NCBI RefSeq assembly: GCF_000151665.1
Contig: NW_013171817.1
Span: 186,001 to 250,000 of the forward strand
DNA from: Blastocystis hominis
Lineage: Eukaryota; Sar; Bigyra; Opalinata; Blastocystidae
Length of the DNA: 64,000 bases
Reading direction: 5' to 3'
Shown here piece after piece: positions 1-7,800 of the stretch. Both the position numbers and the translations under genes were made by a program. The notes below the pieces were generated by a model. It was given only the letters and a program-made list of their open reading frames with translations. It had not been told where the DNA came from and did not search any database. Numbering within the stretch: position 1 is the stretch's first letter; each line of letters opens with the position of its first letter.

Positions 1-36
1 TTCGTAGTTATGCACAGGAGGAATTGTAGTAGCCAT
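1..36 (-). CDS. 5' end of an unidentified Polinton gene, runs off left edge
   Basis: Reading leftward from an ATG at 36, twelve codons are open to the window edge (MATTIPPVHNYE). The ATG is preceded by TAA, giving the TAAATG signature shared by most ORFs of this element, which is the main reason to call it a gene start. It is divergent from the gene at 131, with a hairpin pair between them. Too little is present to name a product. Confidence 0.4.
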   Translation of the reverse strand, partial: MATTIPPVHNYE

Positions 37-80
37 TTATTATAGCAGTGAAATTATTTATTCCCATCCATGTATAGCAA

Positions 81-122
81 GGGACGACTTCGTCGTCCCG
101 GGGAAAAACAAAGTTTTTCCCC
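81..122. repeat. Paired triloop hairpins, 8 bp upst ream of a Polinton gene
   Basis: Two perfect hairpins lie head to tail with no spacer. The first (81-99) has an 8-bp stem GGGACGAC and loop TTC. The second (100-122) has a 10-bp stem GGGGAAAAAC and loop AAA. They lie between divergent starts at 36 and 131, close to the TAAATG of the latter. Confidence 0.85.
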
Positions 123-130
123 AGTAGTAA

Positions 131-1396
131 ATGGCAACACCAACACAACCTGAGAAACTAGTCTATCTCCAGAACGGAGTGTTCAAGCGCAAGGAGATGA
201 CCGAGGGTATCCAGTACTACTCGGACAACTCTTTCGACACGTTCGCATTTCCGTCGACCAATGGCAACTACGTGCTTACCAAGACTGACGATGTGTACAC
301 ATGGTCCGTCGCAGGTGAAGATTTCACTTCCTTGGATAACTCGTATTTCAAGGGTAGCGATGGACAATCGATTACCATTCCAGCCAATGGAGCTATTCCC
401 TTCTTCAAGAATAACTCGGCGTTCGGAGCGATCAATCTGCCAGAAAGTGGTTCTTTCATTCTCACGACTGACCCGGATAGTGGTCCTTCATTGGAAGCGT
501 TGACGAAGCCCGTGATTTTCGAGGCTCTCGAACTTACGAGCACGTCGGACTGGTATGCGGTACCGAACTGGAATTCGGACAAGAGTGATTCGAAGGATCT
601 ATTCTTACCAAGTAAGCCGGGAACGTTCTTCCTTTCAGCCGATTCGAGCAATAACTTCCTGTTCAACAAGGTCACACCAAGAAGTCTTTTCCATGAAGCT
701 CTAGGAATCGGATCTGATGGGCAGAGAATCGTCACCTACTGTGACAGTGCTGTCTATGGTTTATCATTGCCAACCACGGCAGGCTATGCGACATTCAAGG
801 TCGAGAGTAGCAATGAGAGTCCAATTCTTACCAATCTCACGCCTGAGATTGTCTACAAAGACATCCTCGGGTGTACTAGCAATGAAAAGTGTCTCGTGTA
901 CAACAACGGGACCAACGTGTCCAAGCTAACAATCCCATCCACTGCTGGCAAGTACGTCATGGAAGTCAAAGAAAACGGCACAGTCTCGTTATCACCCACA
1001 TCGGCTAAGTTGAGTAAGACATTCGAGTACTCCTGGGCAAGTGGACACCAGGTTGTTAGCGAGGCACTCACGTCGGAAGGTTCGGACCTTTCTGCACCCA
1101 TCAAATTGGAACCCAACAAGACGTACATGATCACCATCGATGCCGTACTTCGTTGTGACAACTATGAACAGGCACTTGTAGGATTCACGAGCGTTCCAAC
1201 TCTCGTAATGGGTGTCGAGACAGCTACAATTATTAAAGCAAGCTTGAATAATCCAGTGCCAACAACGACATTGAGTAGCACGAACATATTCACATCAGTA
1301 CGTCCTGTAGATATGAAAATTCAAGTCATACGTTCTGGAGACACCACGATCGAACATTACTTCACTCGACTGAAGGTAAGCATCATGGAAGTGTAG
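131..1396 (+). CDS. Fibre-like repeat protein of the Polinton (putative virion protein)
   Basis: A 421-residue intronless ORF. No known domain is recognised, but the sequence contains at least five spaced repeats of a short beta-rich motif. These read FAFPSTNGNYVL (about residue 37), INLPESGSFILT (about 97), LFLPSKPGTFFL (about 156), LSLPTTAGYATF (about 211) and LTIPSTAGKYVM (about 263), each about 50-60 residues apart. The C-terminal third lacks the repeat and could be a globular head. Regular beta repeats followed by a distinct C-terminal region recall viral fibre or tail-spike architecture; that is inference. The start at 131 follows TAAATG, and the stop codon runs straight into a hairpin pair at 1396. 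A secreted or adhesion protein is an alternative. Confidence 0.55.
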   Translation: MATPTQPEKLVYLQNGVFKRKEMTEGIQYYSDNSFDTFAFPSTNGNYVLTKTDDVYTWSVAGEDFTSLDNSYFKGSDGQSITIPANGAIPFFKNNSAFGAINLPESGSFILTTDPDSGPSLEALTKPVIFEALELTSTSDWYAVPNWNSDKSDSKDLFLPSKPGTFFLSADSSNNFLFNKVTPRSLFHEALGIGSDGQRIVTYCDSAVYGLSLPTTAGYATFKVESSNESPILTNLTPEIVYKDILGCTSNEKCLVYNNGTNVSKLTIPSTAGKYVMEVKENGTVSLSPTSAKLSKTFEYSWASGHQVVSEALTSEGSDLSAPIKLEPNKTYMITIDAVLRCDNYEQALVGFTSVPTLVMGVETATIIKASLNNPVPTTTLSSTNIFTSVRPVDMKIQVIRSGDTTIEHYFTRLKVSIMEV

Positions 1397-1435
1397 GGGG
1401 CACGTAGTGCCCCCGGGGGAATCGTAGATTCCCCC
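1396..1435. repeat. Paired triloop hairpins at the 3' end of the fibre-like gene
   Basis: Hairpin 1396-1414 has stem GGGGGCAC and loop GTA. Hairpin 1415-1435 has stem GGGGGAATC and loop GTA. The first begins at the last base of the stop codon TAG, so it may also act as a 3' end structure. Confidence 0.85.
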
Positions 1436-1460
1436 TAGTGTAGGGGGGAGGAGACAAAGA

Positions 1461-1500
1461 GGGAGCAACTTAGTTGCTCCCGAGGCGACAATGTCGCCTC
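1461..1500. repeat. Paired triloop hairpins between convergent Polinton genes
   Basis: Hairpin 1461-1481 (stem GGGAGCAAC, loop TTA) is followed directly by 1482-1500 (stem GAGGCGAC, loop AAT). With the pair at 1396 this makes four hairpins in a gap of about 130 bp between convergent genes. Immediately after comes a looser inverted repeat (about 1497-1539, CCTCCAAAGT against ACTTTGGAGG). Confidence 0.85.
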
Positions 1501-1526
1501 CAAAGTGAAAAAAGGAAGTCCCCATT

Positions 1527-1922
1527 TTACTTTGGAGGCAACCGTACATGGAACTTGTTAGCCTTGGCAGCCTTGGCAGCTTCCATACGCCACTTGGTCA
1601 ACTCGTTCTGGTCATAGGCAACACCATCGATATAAATATCAATCGTGCCATTAATTACACACACACGATGTCCCTCGATATCATAGATCTCATTGTGAGG
1701 ATCGTGCAATACATCAAACTGGGGATGACATACGGAGTACTTGTCCTCATGGCATGCTTTCTCGAGAAGTCGTTCAATGTCAGGTGAGTAGAACGACACA
1801 TATGGAGGATCATAGTTCTCATAGTAATTTCCACTGTTAGGATCTTCGACGAACGAGTTGATCATGTCATGCACGTATTGTCGTGCTATCTGCTTTCGTT
1901 CCTCAGTCATCCATAAATTCAT
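1527..1922 (-). CDS. Unidentified Polinton protein, 131 aa
   Basis: A small acidic ORF, not recognised. It is rich in Tyr, Asp and Glu in the first half and ends in a basic, Ala/Lys-rich tail (about residues 110-131). The C-terminal codons run into the inverted repeat at 1497-1539. Its start (GAAATG) lacks the TAAATG signature, but a second Met lies only four codons in. It is transcribed convergently with the fibre-like gene and has another minus-strand ORF 17 bp upstream, so the two may be co-expressed. Confidence 0.5.
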   Translation of the reverse strand: MNLWMTEERKQIARQYVHDMINSFVEDPNSGNYYENYDPPYVSFYSPDIERLLEKACHEDKYSVCHPQFDVLHDPHNEIYDIEGHRVCVINGTIDIYIDGVAYDQNELTKWRMEAAKAAKANKFHVRLPPK

Positions 1923-1939
1923 TTCTATTTATGAATACA

Positions 1940-2131
1940 TTATTTCACTTTAATCTCTGTTGGACTGATTGTAATATCGCTTCCACTGTCGTCACTTGAT
2001 TCATTCTTCTCGTTGTACACACACAGACAGCTACATCTGTCCTTGCATTTCGAGTCAACCACCAGTTTATGATTCTTCCTCTTATTCATCCATTTCCATA
2101 TCCCTTTCAACCATTGAATAAAGCGGTTCAT
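1940..2131 (-). CDS. Small Cys-containing Polinton protein, 63 aa
   Basis: A 63-residue ORF with a basic N-terminal half containing several Trp (FIQWLKGIWKWMNKRK), a short cysteine cluster (CKDRCSCLC, about residues 29-37) and an acidic Ser/Asp-rich tail. Not recognised. The amphipathic basic start could bind membrane or DNA; this is a guess. Its ATG is preceded by TAA and lies two bases from the divergent integrase start, inside GTTCATTTATGAAC. Confidence 0.45.
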   Translation of the reverse strand: MNRFIQWLKGIWKWMNKRKNHKLVVDSKCKDRCSCLCVYNEKNESSDDSGSDITISPTEIKVK

Positions 2132-2133
2132 TT

Positions 2134-3216
2134 ATGAACGAAATCAAGGAACTACGCAAGCCAGCAAAACGAAGAGGCGCCACTCGAGTGATCATCAGTG
2201 GCTTCAAGAGAAACATATACTTCATCGATCTCATCGATTTCTCTTCCAAACAAGACAAATGGATACAGGAAGTGTTGGGCAGTCAGAATGGGACGACGAA
2301 GTCGTCCCGGCGGAACGAAGTTCCGCCACAGAAGTCCACAGGATTCCACAAGAATCGTGGATACAAGTATGTCCTTGTATGCATTGATGGATATTCGAGA
2401 TACTTGATGGCTCGGCGATTGAAAAGCAAGAGTGCCACAGAAGTCACGCATGCGATGAAGGATATCATTCAAACATACGGACCACCAAAGCATATTTGCT
2501 CTGATCGAGGCACCGAGTTCACCAATGCCATCTTTCGTACCAACATCTTGGACAAGTATGACATCACCATGTATCACATGGATTCAGCGAATAAAGCAGT
2601 ACTAGCCGAACGAGCAATTCGAGATATCAAGGAACACATCATGGTTCCATTCAATCAATCGAAAGGTGTGTGGTTCGATTTGATCGATGGTGCCGTTCGT
2701 AGACACAATGTAAGGAAGAACAGAGACACCGGATATACACCAAATGACATTTGGAACAACAACATCTTGTACACGGAGAAGACAGAACCATCCAACATGA
2801 CAGCGAAGGACACGACGCCTCAATTCGATGTGGGTGATTATGTTCGAGTGACACGAAGACCTCGTGTTCTGGAAAAGCGATCATTGACGAGCAAATGGTC
2901 TCAGGACTTGTATCAAGTTGTTGACATTGACGATCGATTCATGCCATTGATGTACGAAGTGAAGAATATGGAAAGCGGTAGCAAGCAGAAGTGCTATCAT
3001 TGGGAACTCCTGGCAAGCAAATGCAAACCACAGCCAGCACCTCCAGTCACGCGATCCAAGAGTCGAAAGGAACCCAATGCATTGCGAGATGCAGCAAGGT
3101 CACATCGACCCATTACGAGGAGTCAGAATGGGACGACAAAGTCGTCCCGGCGGAACGAAGTTCCGCCACAGAAGAAGCAGAAGAAGCGTCCCCAAGGTGT
3201 TCGAAAACGATCGTGA
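2134..3216 (+). CDS. Polinton DDE integrase (retroviral-like rve family)
   Basis: A 360-residue protein that would catalyse strand transfer of the element into new sites. The rve core is clear. The first catalytic Asp lies in FIDLIDF (about residue 34), the second in CSDRGTEF (about 130), and the Glu in LAERAIRDIK (about 157). The C-terminal part (about 230-290) resembles the small beta-barrel or chromo-like tail of such integrases (FDVGDYVRVTRRPR, KWSQDLYQVV). No N-terminal zinc finger is visible, so this form is short. An 18-residue block starting SQNGTTKSS occurs twice in frame, at about residues 50-67 and 330-347. Each copy is a 54-bp hairpin module; the first sits right after the first catalytic Asp segment and could disturb the fold. 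Confidence 0.85.
   Translation: MNEIKELRKPAKRRGATRVIISGFKRNIYFIDLIDFSSKQDKWIQEVLGSQNGTTKSSRRNEVPPQKSTGFHKNRGYKYVLVCIDGYSRYLMARRLKSKSATEVTHAMKDIIQTYGPPKHICSDRGTEFTNAIFRTNILDKYDITMYHMDSANKAVLAERAIRDIKEHIMVPFNQSKGVWFDLIDGAVRRHNVRKNRDTGYTPNDIWNNNILYTEKTEPSNMTAKDTTPQFDVGDYVRVTRRPRVLEKRSLTSKWSQDLYQVVDIDDRFMPLMYEVKNMESGSKQKCYHWELLASKCKPQPAPPVTRSKSRKEPNALRDAARSHRPITRSQNGTTKSSRRNEVPPQKKQKKRPQGVRKRS
2281..2334 (+). repeat. 54-bp in-frame hairpin module, copy 1 (integrase)
   Basis: A 54-bp block identical, apart from one base, to 3121-3174. It contains two perfect head-to-tail hairpins: 2290-2308 (stem GGGACGAC, loop GAA) and 2309-2327 (stem GGCGGAAC, loop GAA). Being 18 codons long, it leaves the integrase frame open. 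Confidence 0.85.
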
Positions 3217-3757
3217 TGCTCTTTACACCACCTAGAAGCATGAGAGGAAGATTCGAATACGTACGAAGGACAGGAGAGTTGTAGGGGGAAGCAGAGCTTC
3301 CCCCAATATTCACAACAGCATAACCAGTATGAGACACAAGACTATTCAATGTATCGATGTAGGGTCTGTCTAGGATAGGCGTGTTGTCAAACGTGACTAG
3401 CACTCGATAACCCTTTTCAACCACCGATTCGATTGACATGCAATCGTTGAACATGTCTTCAGGAAGGTACGTTATGACAGTCGTGGTTATCAGGTACGAT
3501 CCGGACGGCATAGGCGGCATACCATCACCACCCCATTCGCCATTGAATGATTCGGTAGTTTCTGGTGTGTACTCGAAGACAAATGCTTCATTCGCTTTCA
3601 CGATACAAGCCGCACTCCCCCACGAGTATTGAGGAACGCCATCCACTGTCTCTCGAATTAGCACATGATGACCGTCCTTCTCTGGCATGTTGATGAGCAT
3701 GTTGTCGAGCTTCTTGAACGTGTAGTTGTTTCCATTGCTGCTGAAAATGTACGACAT
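3113..3757 (-). CDS. Unidentified Polinton protein, 214 aa
   Basis: Unrecognised ORF with TAAATG at its start. Residues 1-150 look globular with beta character (YIFSSNGNNYTFKKLDNML, GSYLITTTVITYLPEDMF). From about residue 152 the frame passes through the hairpin at 3284-3304 (peptide GGSSAS), then overlaps the 3' end of the convergent integrase by 104 bp and ends in a low-complexity Ser-rich tail. The natural end was probably nearer the hairpin; the tail may be read-through created by the hairpin's arrival. A virion or accessory role is possible but unsupported. Confidence 0.5.
   Translation of the reverse strand: MSYIFSSNGNNYTFKKLDNMLINMPEKDGHHVLIRETVDGVPQYSWGSAACIVKANEAFVFEYTPETTESFNGEWGGDGMPPMPSGSYLITTTVITYLPEDMFNDCMSIESVVEKGYRVLVTFDNTPILDRPYIDTLNSLVSHTGYAVVNIGGSSASPYNSPVLRTYSNLPLMLLGGVKSITIVFEHLGDASSASSVAELRSAGTTLSSHSDSS
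3121..3174 (+). repeat. 54-bp in-frame hairpin module, copy 2 (integrase)
   Basis: Second copy of the module at 2281. The only difference is the loop of the first hairpin (AAA instead of GAA). Hairpins lie at 3130-3148 and 3149-3167. It sits in the Lys/Arg-rich C-terminal tail, where an insertion would be tolerated. Confidence 0.85.
3284..3304. repeat. Single triloop hairpin
   Basis: Perfect stem GGGGGAAGC with loop AGA. Lies just beyond the integrase stop and inside the convergent ORF. Unlike the other sites, no second perfect hairpin adjoins it. Confidence 0.8.
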
Positions 3758-3764
3758 TTACTTT

Positions 3765-4319
3765 TTATTTACTTTGTCTTTGATATGCACGAACGTACAC
3801 ACCCTTCAAGCACGCACCATCATCGATGAACAGATCGGACAACTCGGGAGGCACTTCATCATCCACAACTTTGTAGACCACGCGTACATAGTAGTTGGAG
3901 AAGAAGTAAACAGCACGATTCTCGGTCGTTACACCGATTATGTGAGTGGGTAGTGAGTTGGGGGCACTGCGTGCCACGGGAGCAACTTCGTTGCTCCCTA
4001 CATCGCCTCTCCAAAACACGTTCAGAGGCACGCCGAGCAGACCGTTGGATTCCAATTGAGGCAATAGATACTCCCATTCATCCTCGGTAAACAAAGGTGG
4101 ACGAGTTTCATCCAATGTCATCTCGATGCAATCATAGTCGTGCAATATCAGACCACAGTTCACATTTGCTTGCGGAGTGCAAACACTAAAGCCGAATAGA
4201 CGCTCGGAATTGATCGGATACTTGGTGTGAATGATGATGTCGGCGAGTTCGATATTCTCGTCCTCACAAGTGCGTACCAGGGAAGACCATGTGTTGTTTT
4301 CTGTTTTCTTGTACTTCAT
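3765..4319 (-). CDS. Unidentified Polinton protein, 184 aa
   Basis: Unrecognised ORF; TAAATG start. It shows alternating hydrophobic segments (IELADIIIHTKYPI, CGLILHDYDCIEM, YYVRVVYKVVDDEV) and no signal peptide. Residues about 107-121 (GDVGSNEVAPVARSA) are encoded by a hairpin pair at 3961-3998, so this gene too has taken up the module in frame. It lies 7 bp upstream of the next minus-strand ORF; together with the ORF at 3757 it could form one transcription unit. Confidence 0.5.
   Translation of the reverse strand: MKYKKTENNTWSSLVRTCEDENIELADIIIHTKYPINSERLFGFSVCTPQANVNCGLILHDYDCIEMTLDETRPPLFTEDEWEYLLPQLESNGLLGVPLNVFWRGDVGSNEVAPVARSAPNSLPTHIIGVTTENRAVYFFSNYYVRVVYKVVDDEVPPELSDLFIDDGACLKGVYVRAYQRQSK
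3960..3998. repeat. Hairpin pair inside a Polinton ORF, first arm partly decayed
   Basis: The second hairpin (3978-3998, stem GGGAGCAAC, loop TTC) is perfect and shares its stem with the one at 1461. The first has lost part of its right arm: only GGCAC-TGC-GTGCC (3963-3975) still pairs, out of a former longer G-run stem. This shows the modules decay after insertion. Confidence 0.75.
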
Positions 4320-4370
4320 TTAGGGAGGCATGGAGGTTAAAAGAGAAAATACAAATATATAAATATATAA

Positions 4371-4799
4371 ATGAATAGACCTACTCACACTTTGAACCCC
4401 AATACAGGACGAGAAATTCAAATCAACGGAGTTCGCTTCTGGAACCTTCTCAAGCGTGGATTCAAGTACGACGAGAAATTGAATCGCTTGTACGACAAAC
4501 CATTACCACCGGATACGACGAAGTACGTTCCCAAGTCGAGAATGCTTTCTCCCAGCAATCGCTCCATGATTATTGGTGGCACAGCATACTACGAGTTACT
4601 CCATGACAACTACAGACGCGTAAAAGGACAATGGGTGAAAATGACCAAAGAAGAAGCTGAGGCGTACGATAATGATTCAGACATTAGCATGGCATTCGCT
4701 GACCCCAATTCTAGTGATTCTGATTCATCGGAATCCGAGTTCTACGACATCGATGAGTTCGAGTACGATGCGGATGGCCATGCTATCTTCCCATTCTAG
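4371..4799 (+). CDS. Small Polinton protein with NPxTGxxI adaptor-like motifs, 142 aa
   Basis: The start NPNTGREIQINGVRFWNLL (about residues 9-27) matches the core of the short NPxTGRxI adaptor motif known from large DNA viruses (2-cysteine adaptor type), but the flanking cysteines are missing. A second, weaker copy (SPSNRSMIIGGTAYYELL, about 60-77) follows, then an acidic Ser/Asp tail. The neighbouring polymerase has the same two-motif arrangement at its N-terminus, so this may be an adaptor that works with it or with a shared partner. The gene starts at a TAAATG preceded by an AT-rich run (ATATATAAATATATAAATG). Confidence 0.55.
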   Translation: MNRPTHTLNPNTGREIQINGVRFWNLLKRGFKYDEKLNRLYDKPLPPDTTKYVPKSRMLSPSNRSMIIGGTAYYELLHDNYRRVKGQWVKMTKEEAEAYDNDSDISMAFADPNSSDSDSSESEFYDIDEFEYDADGHAIFPF

Positions 4800-4838
4800 G
4801 GATGCCTTCGGTAGTTCAAGGAGGAAGCCAAGCTCCTA
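4798..4838. repeat. Decayed hairpin pair downstream of the 142-aa gene
   Basis: The sequence keeps the layout of the other modules: GGGATGCC, loop TTC, then a degraded right arm, followed by GGAGGAAGC, loop CAA, GCTCCT with one arm shortened. Left arm and loop of the first match the intact hairpin GGGATGCC at 6201. Confidence 0.5.
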
Positions 4839-4842
4839 ACTA

Positions 4843-4853
4843 TTTCACTTTGG
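4843..4853. promoter_or_regulatory. TTTCACTTTGG motif upstream of polB
   Basis: This 11-mer lies 44 bp before the polymerase ATG. Exact copies occur at 9468-9478 (between the polB stop and the terminal repeat) and, inverted, at 1500-1510. A one-base variant lies at 1526-1536. Three exact copies of an 11-mer in under 10 kb suggest a functional site, but the sequence alone does not say which. Confidence 0.35.
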
Positions 4854-4897
4854 TCACACGTGTATCACCACTTAAAGATTTTGTGACCCTTATATAA

Positions 4898-7800
4898 ATG
4901 AATTCACAACGCGTAGGATATACTATCAACCCTGAGACTGGAAAACAAATCAAGATCGGTGGGCCGACCTGGAAGCGATTGGTCGCCAAGTACTACATGG
5001 TCGGTGATACGTTCACCGATCAAACCATGCCTGACACGAGAGCCTATCTCTCTAGAAAGGTGTTTGGAATAAATATACCCGATGAATATATCGCCTTTTT
5101 CGCACCCTCAAAACGTGGGTTGCGTAAACGTGAAGTTGAGAAACACTATGATGACAGTGATAGTTTCCCTGAGCCTCCGAAACGTCCGTCACGCAAACGA
5201 GTGCGTGATCCTGCTGGAAAGCGCAAGTATCTCGTCGTGGGAAGCAAGGCATGGAACGAGCGGTACCTCGAGTACGAGTGGGATGGGCACAAGTTTGGTG
5301 AGAAGCGACAACGCCACTTACCCGGTTATCTGAACACCGTGGAGAAGAGACGTGAAATGAGACGCAATAAGGCATTCGAACGATTCGATCGCAAGGTATC
5401 ACAGGGACGATTGAGTGATGTGATCGACTCGTCACTCGGGTATGCACTCACGTATTATCACACCGTGCAAGGAGACATGTACAAGGAATGGGTGAAGGAG
5501 AAGCGCACCAAGAAGGACTTCCGTCTCAACAACGATTTTGACAACAGACTGTGGGTTCGACTACCGGGTGAGAAGAGCGATGAGGAAGTGGAACCGATCA
5601 ATCTCATATTCGATGAGACAAATGAATTCAATGAAGTCTTGAAAAAGTTCATCATCAATGGTATGCGTGAATACAATCAATGTTTCATCACCATCATGGC
5701 ATACAACCTCATGTGGACACATGATGGAGACTCCAAGATCCTCAACCTCACCGATGATCGATTGGGGCACCTCCGCATCGTTCGACGAGATCGCATCGAT
5801 GAGTGGATCGAGGAGTACCTGAAATGGTACCGAAACGGTGTAGAGGAACAGGAGACAGAGGGAAGTGGTTTTGTATACGCTGGTTGGATCGGCTTCCATA
5901 TCGAGATGTTCCCACTACGCTCATTCGTGGGGTACAAGCAGCACACACCGTTCGTCATCGGACGCACAGCGCTCAACCCGGATTTCGATGACAACCGATG
6001 CCTACAACGGTGTCTCATTCTGGCCAGTGAAGGCGGGCACAAGATCGTCGCGAATCGCAAGATTGGCGATGCAACCGTGTACAACAAGTGGTGGAAGCAA
6101 CCCGACAAGTACAAGGTATTCGGAGTGACCATTCATGAGGTGGAGGAAGCGATGGGCATTCGCGACAATACACCCTTCGTAGGGGCAGCGAAGCTGCCCC
6201 GGGATGCCAAAGGCATCCCATTCGATGCGAGTGAAGAGAAATTCGCCGCATTGGAGGCATTGCTGAAAGTATCGCTCAATGTATTCGAGGTCACACTCTT
6301 GCCTGGATACATCGATAAGTCAAAGGAGCAATTCGATTTATTCACATGCGATGTCGTGTACAAAGGTAAGGGAACGAAGCTTCCTCTCTCCCTCTGCATC
6401 TTGAACGACTTGAATCTACCTGAGGGCACTCCAAAGCACTTCTTGTACATCAAGGACTTGAACGACTTCAAGCATCGTATGATGCGACGAAGTGATGCGA
6501 AGAATTGCAATACATCGAGAAACGCAAAGTGCAGATTCTGCGACGACTTCTTCGGGTCTCGCAAAGACGTTCATGCTCACGAAGTACAGGTACATCGAGA
6601 ACTCGTTGATGAAAGCGAGCAGTACGACTTGTCAACCAATGAGACTCGGTTACGATTCACCAACCAGCGATACGAAATGCCGGCACCGGTCGTCGTGTAC
6701 GCTGACTTCGAGTCGGCCATTGACGACAAGAACAGACACAAGCCCATCATGTTGTCCTGTTTGGCCGTGTCTCGCATTCCAGCCATTGACAGCCAGCTCC
6801 GTATCTTCCGTGCACCACGGGAGAACGAAGAGGACCTTCGTCCTTTCGTGGACTATCTCGTGTAATTGCGGGAGAGTGTGAAAGAGTACCTCTTCAATGA
6901 ATTACCCCTCGAGAACTCTCCGAGTATCGAGAGGGACTTTCGTGCAACAACCGTGTGTCCCTTCTGCCACAAGAAACTGGAGAACGACAAGGTACGACAT
7001 CACGCACATGTGACAGGTGAATACACGACAGGAAAGGGAGGGATATGTAGCTTCAAAGCAGGGCAGTACATCTGCACCTGCTGCACCAAGTGCAATCTCC
7101 AACTCTCGTTCAACAAGAAGAACTATCGTCTACCCGTCTACTTCCACAATGGCTCACACTACGATTTCACGTTCATCATGAAACTCATCGCAGCTCATTC
7201 AACCTCTAGTGACTCCTTGGAAGTCATTCCAACCACCGAAGACAAGGAGATGCAGATCGAATACAATGGCATACAATTCAAGGACTCGTTGAAGCTCATC
7301 AGCAGTCCTCTCAGATCCATCGTCGCACAGACACTCGGAGGGAACCTCGATTTGTACGTGCACACCAAACAACAACTACGCAAGTACTGCGAATCACGAG
7401 GCAAGCAATGGAGTGACGAGTACATCGATCTGTTGACACGGAAAGAACCCATGTTCTACAGTCTCATCAAATCGTACGACACATTGAACAACACCGTCAT
7501 TCCTTCTCGTGAACAATGCATTGATGACATGAAGGGAGAGATGATGCCCCAAGACGAGTATGATCACATGGTGAAGTTGTGGAAGACTTTCGATATCAAG
7601 ACATGGGGTGAATACTACGAGTTGTACAATGTACTCGATGTAACTCTCATGGCTGATGCATTCGAGCACTTCCGCGTTACCACACTGAAGGCATTCGGTG
7701 TTGATCCGATGCACTACATCACAGCACCACAAATGGCTTATTCGCTCTTCTTGAAGGTCACCATGGAGGGCGATCATAGCGAGAGTAGCCTCATGACCCT

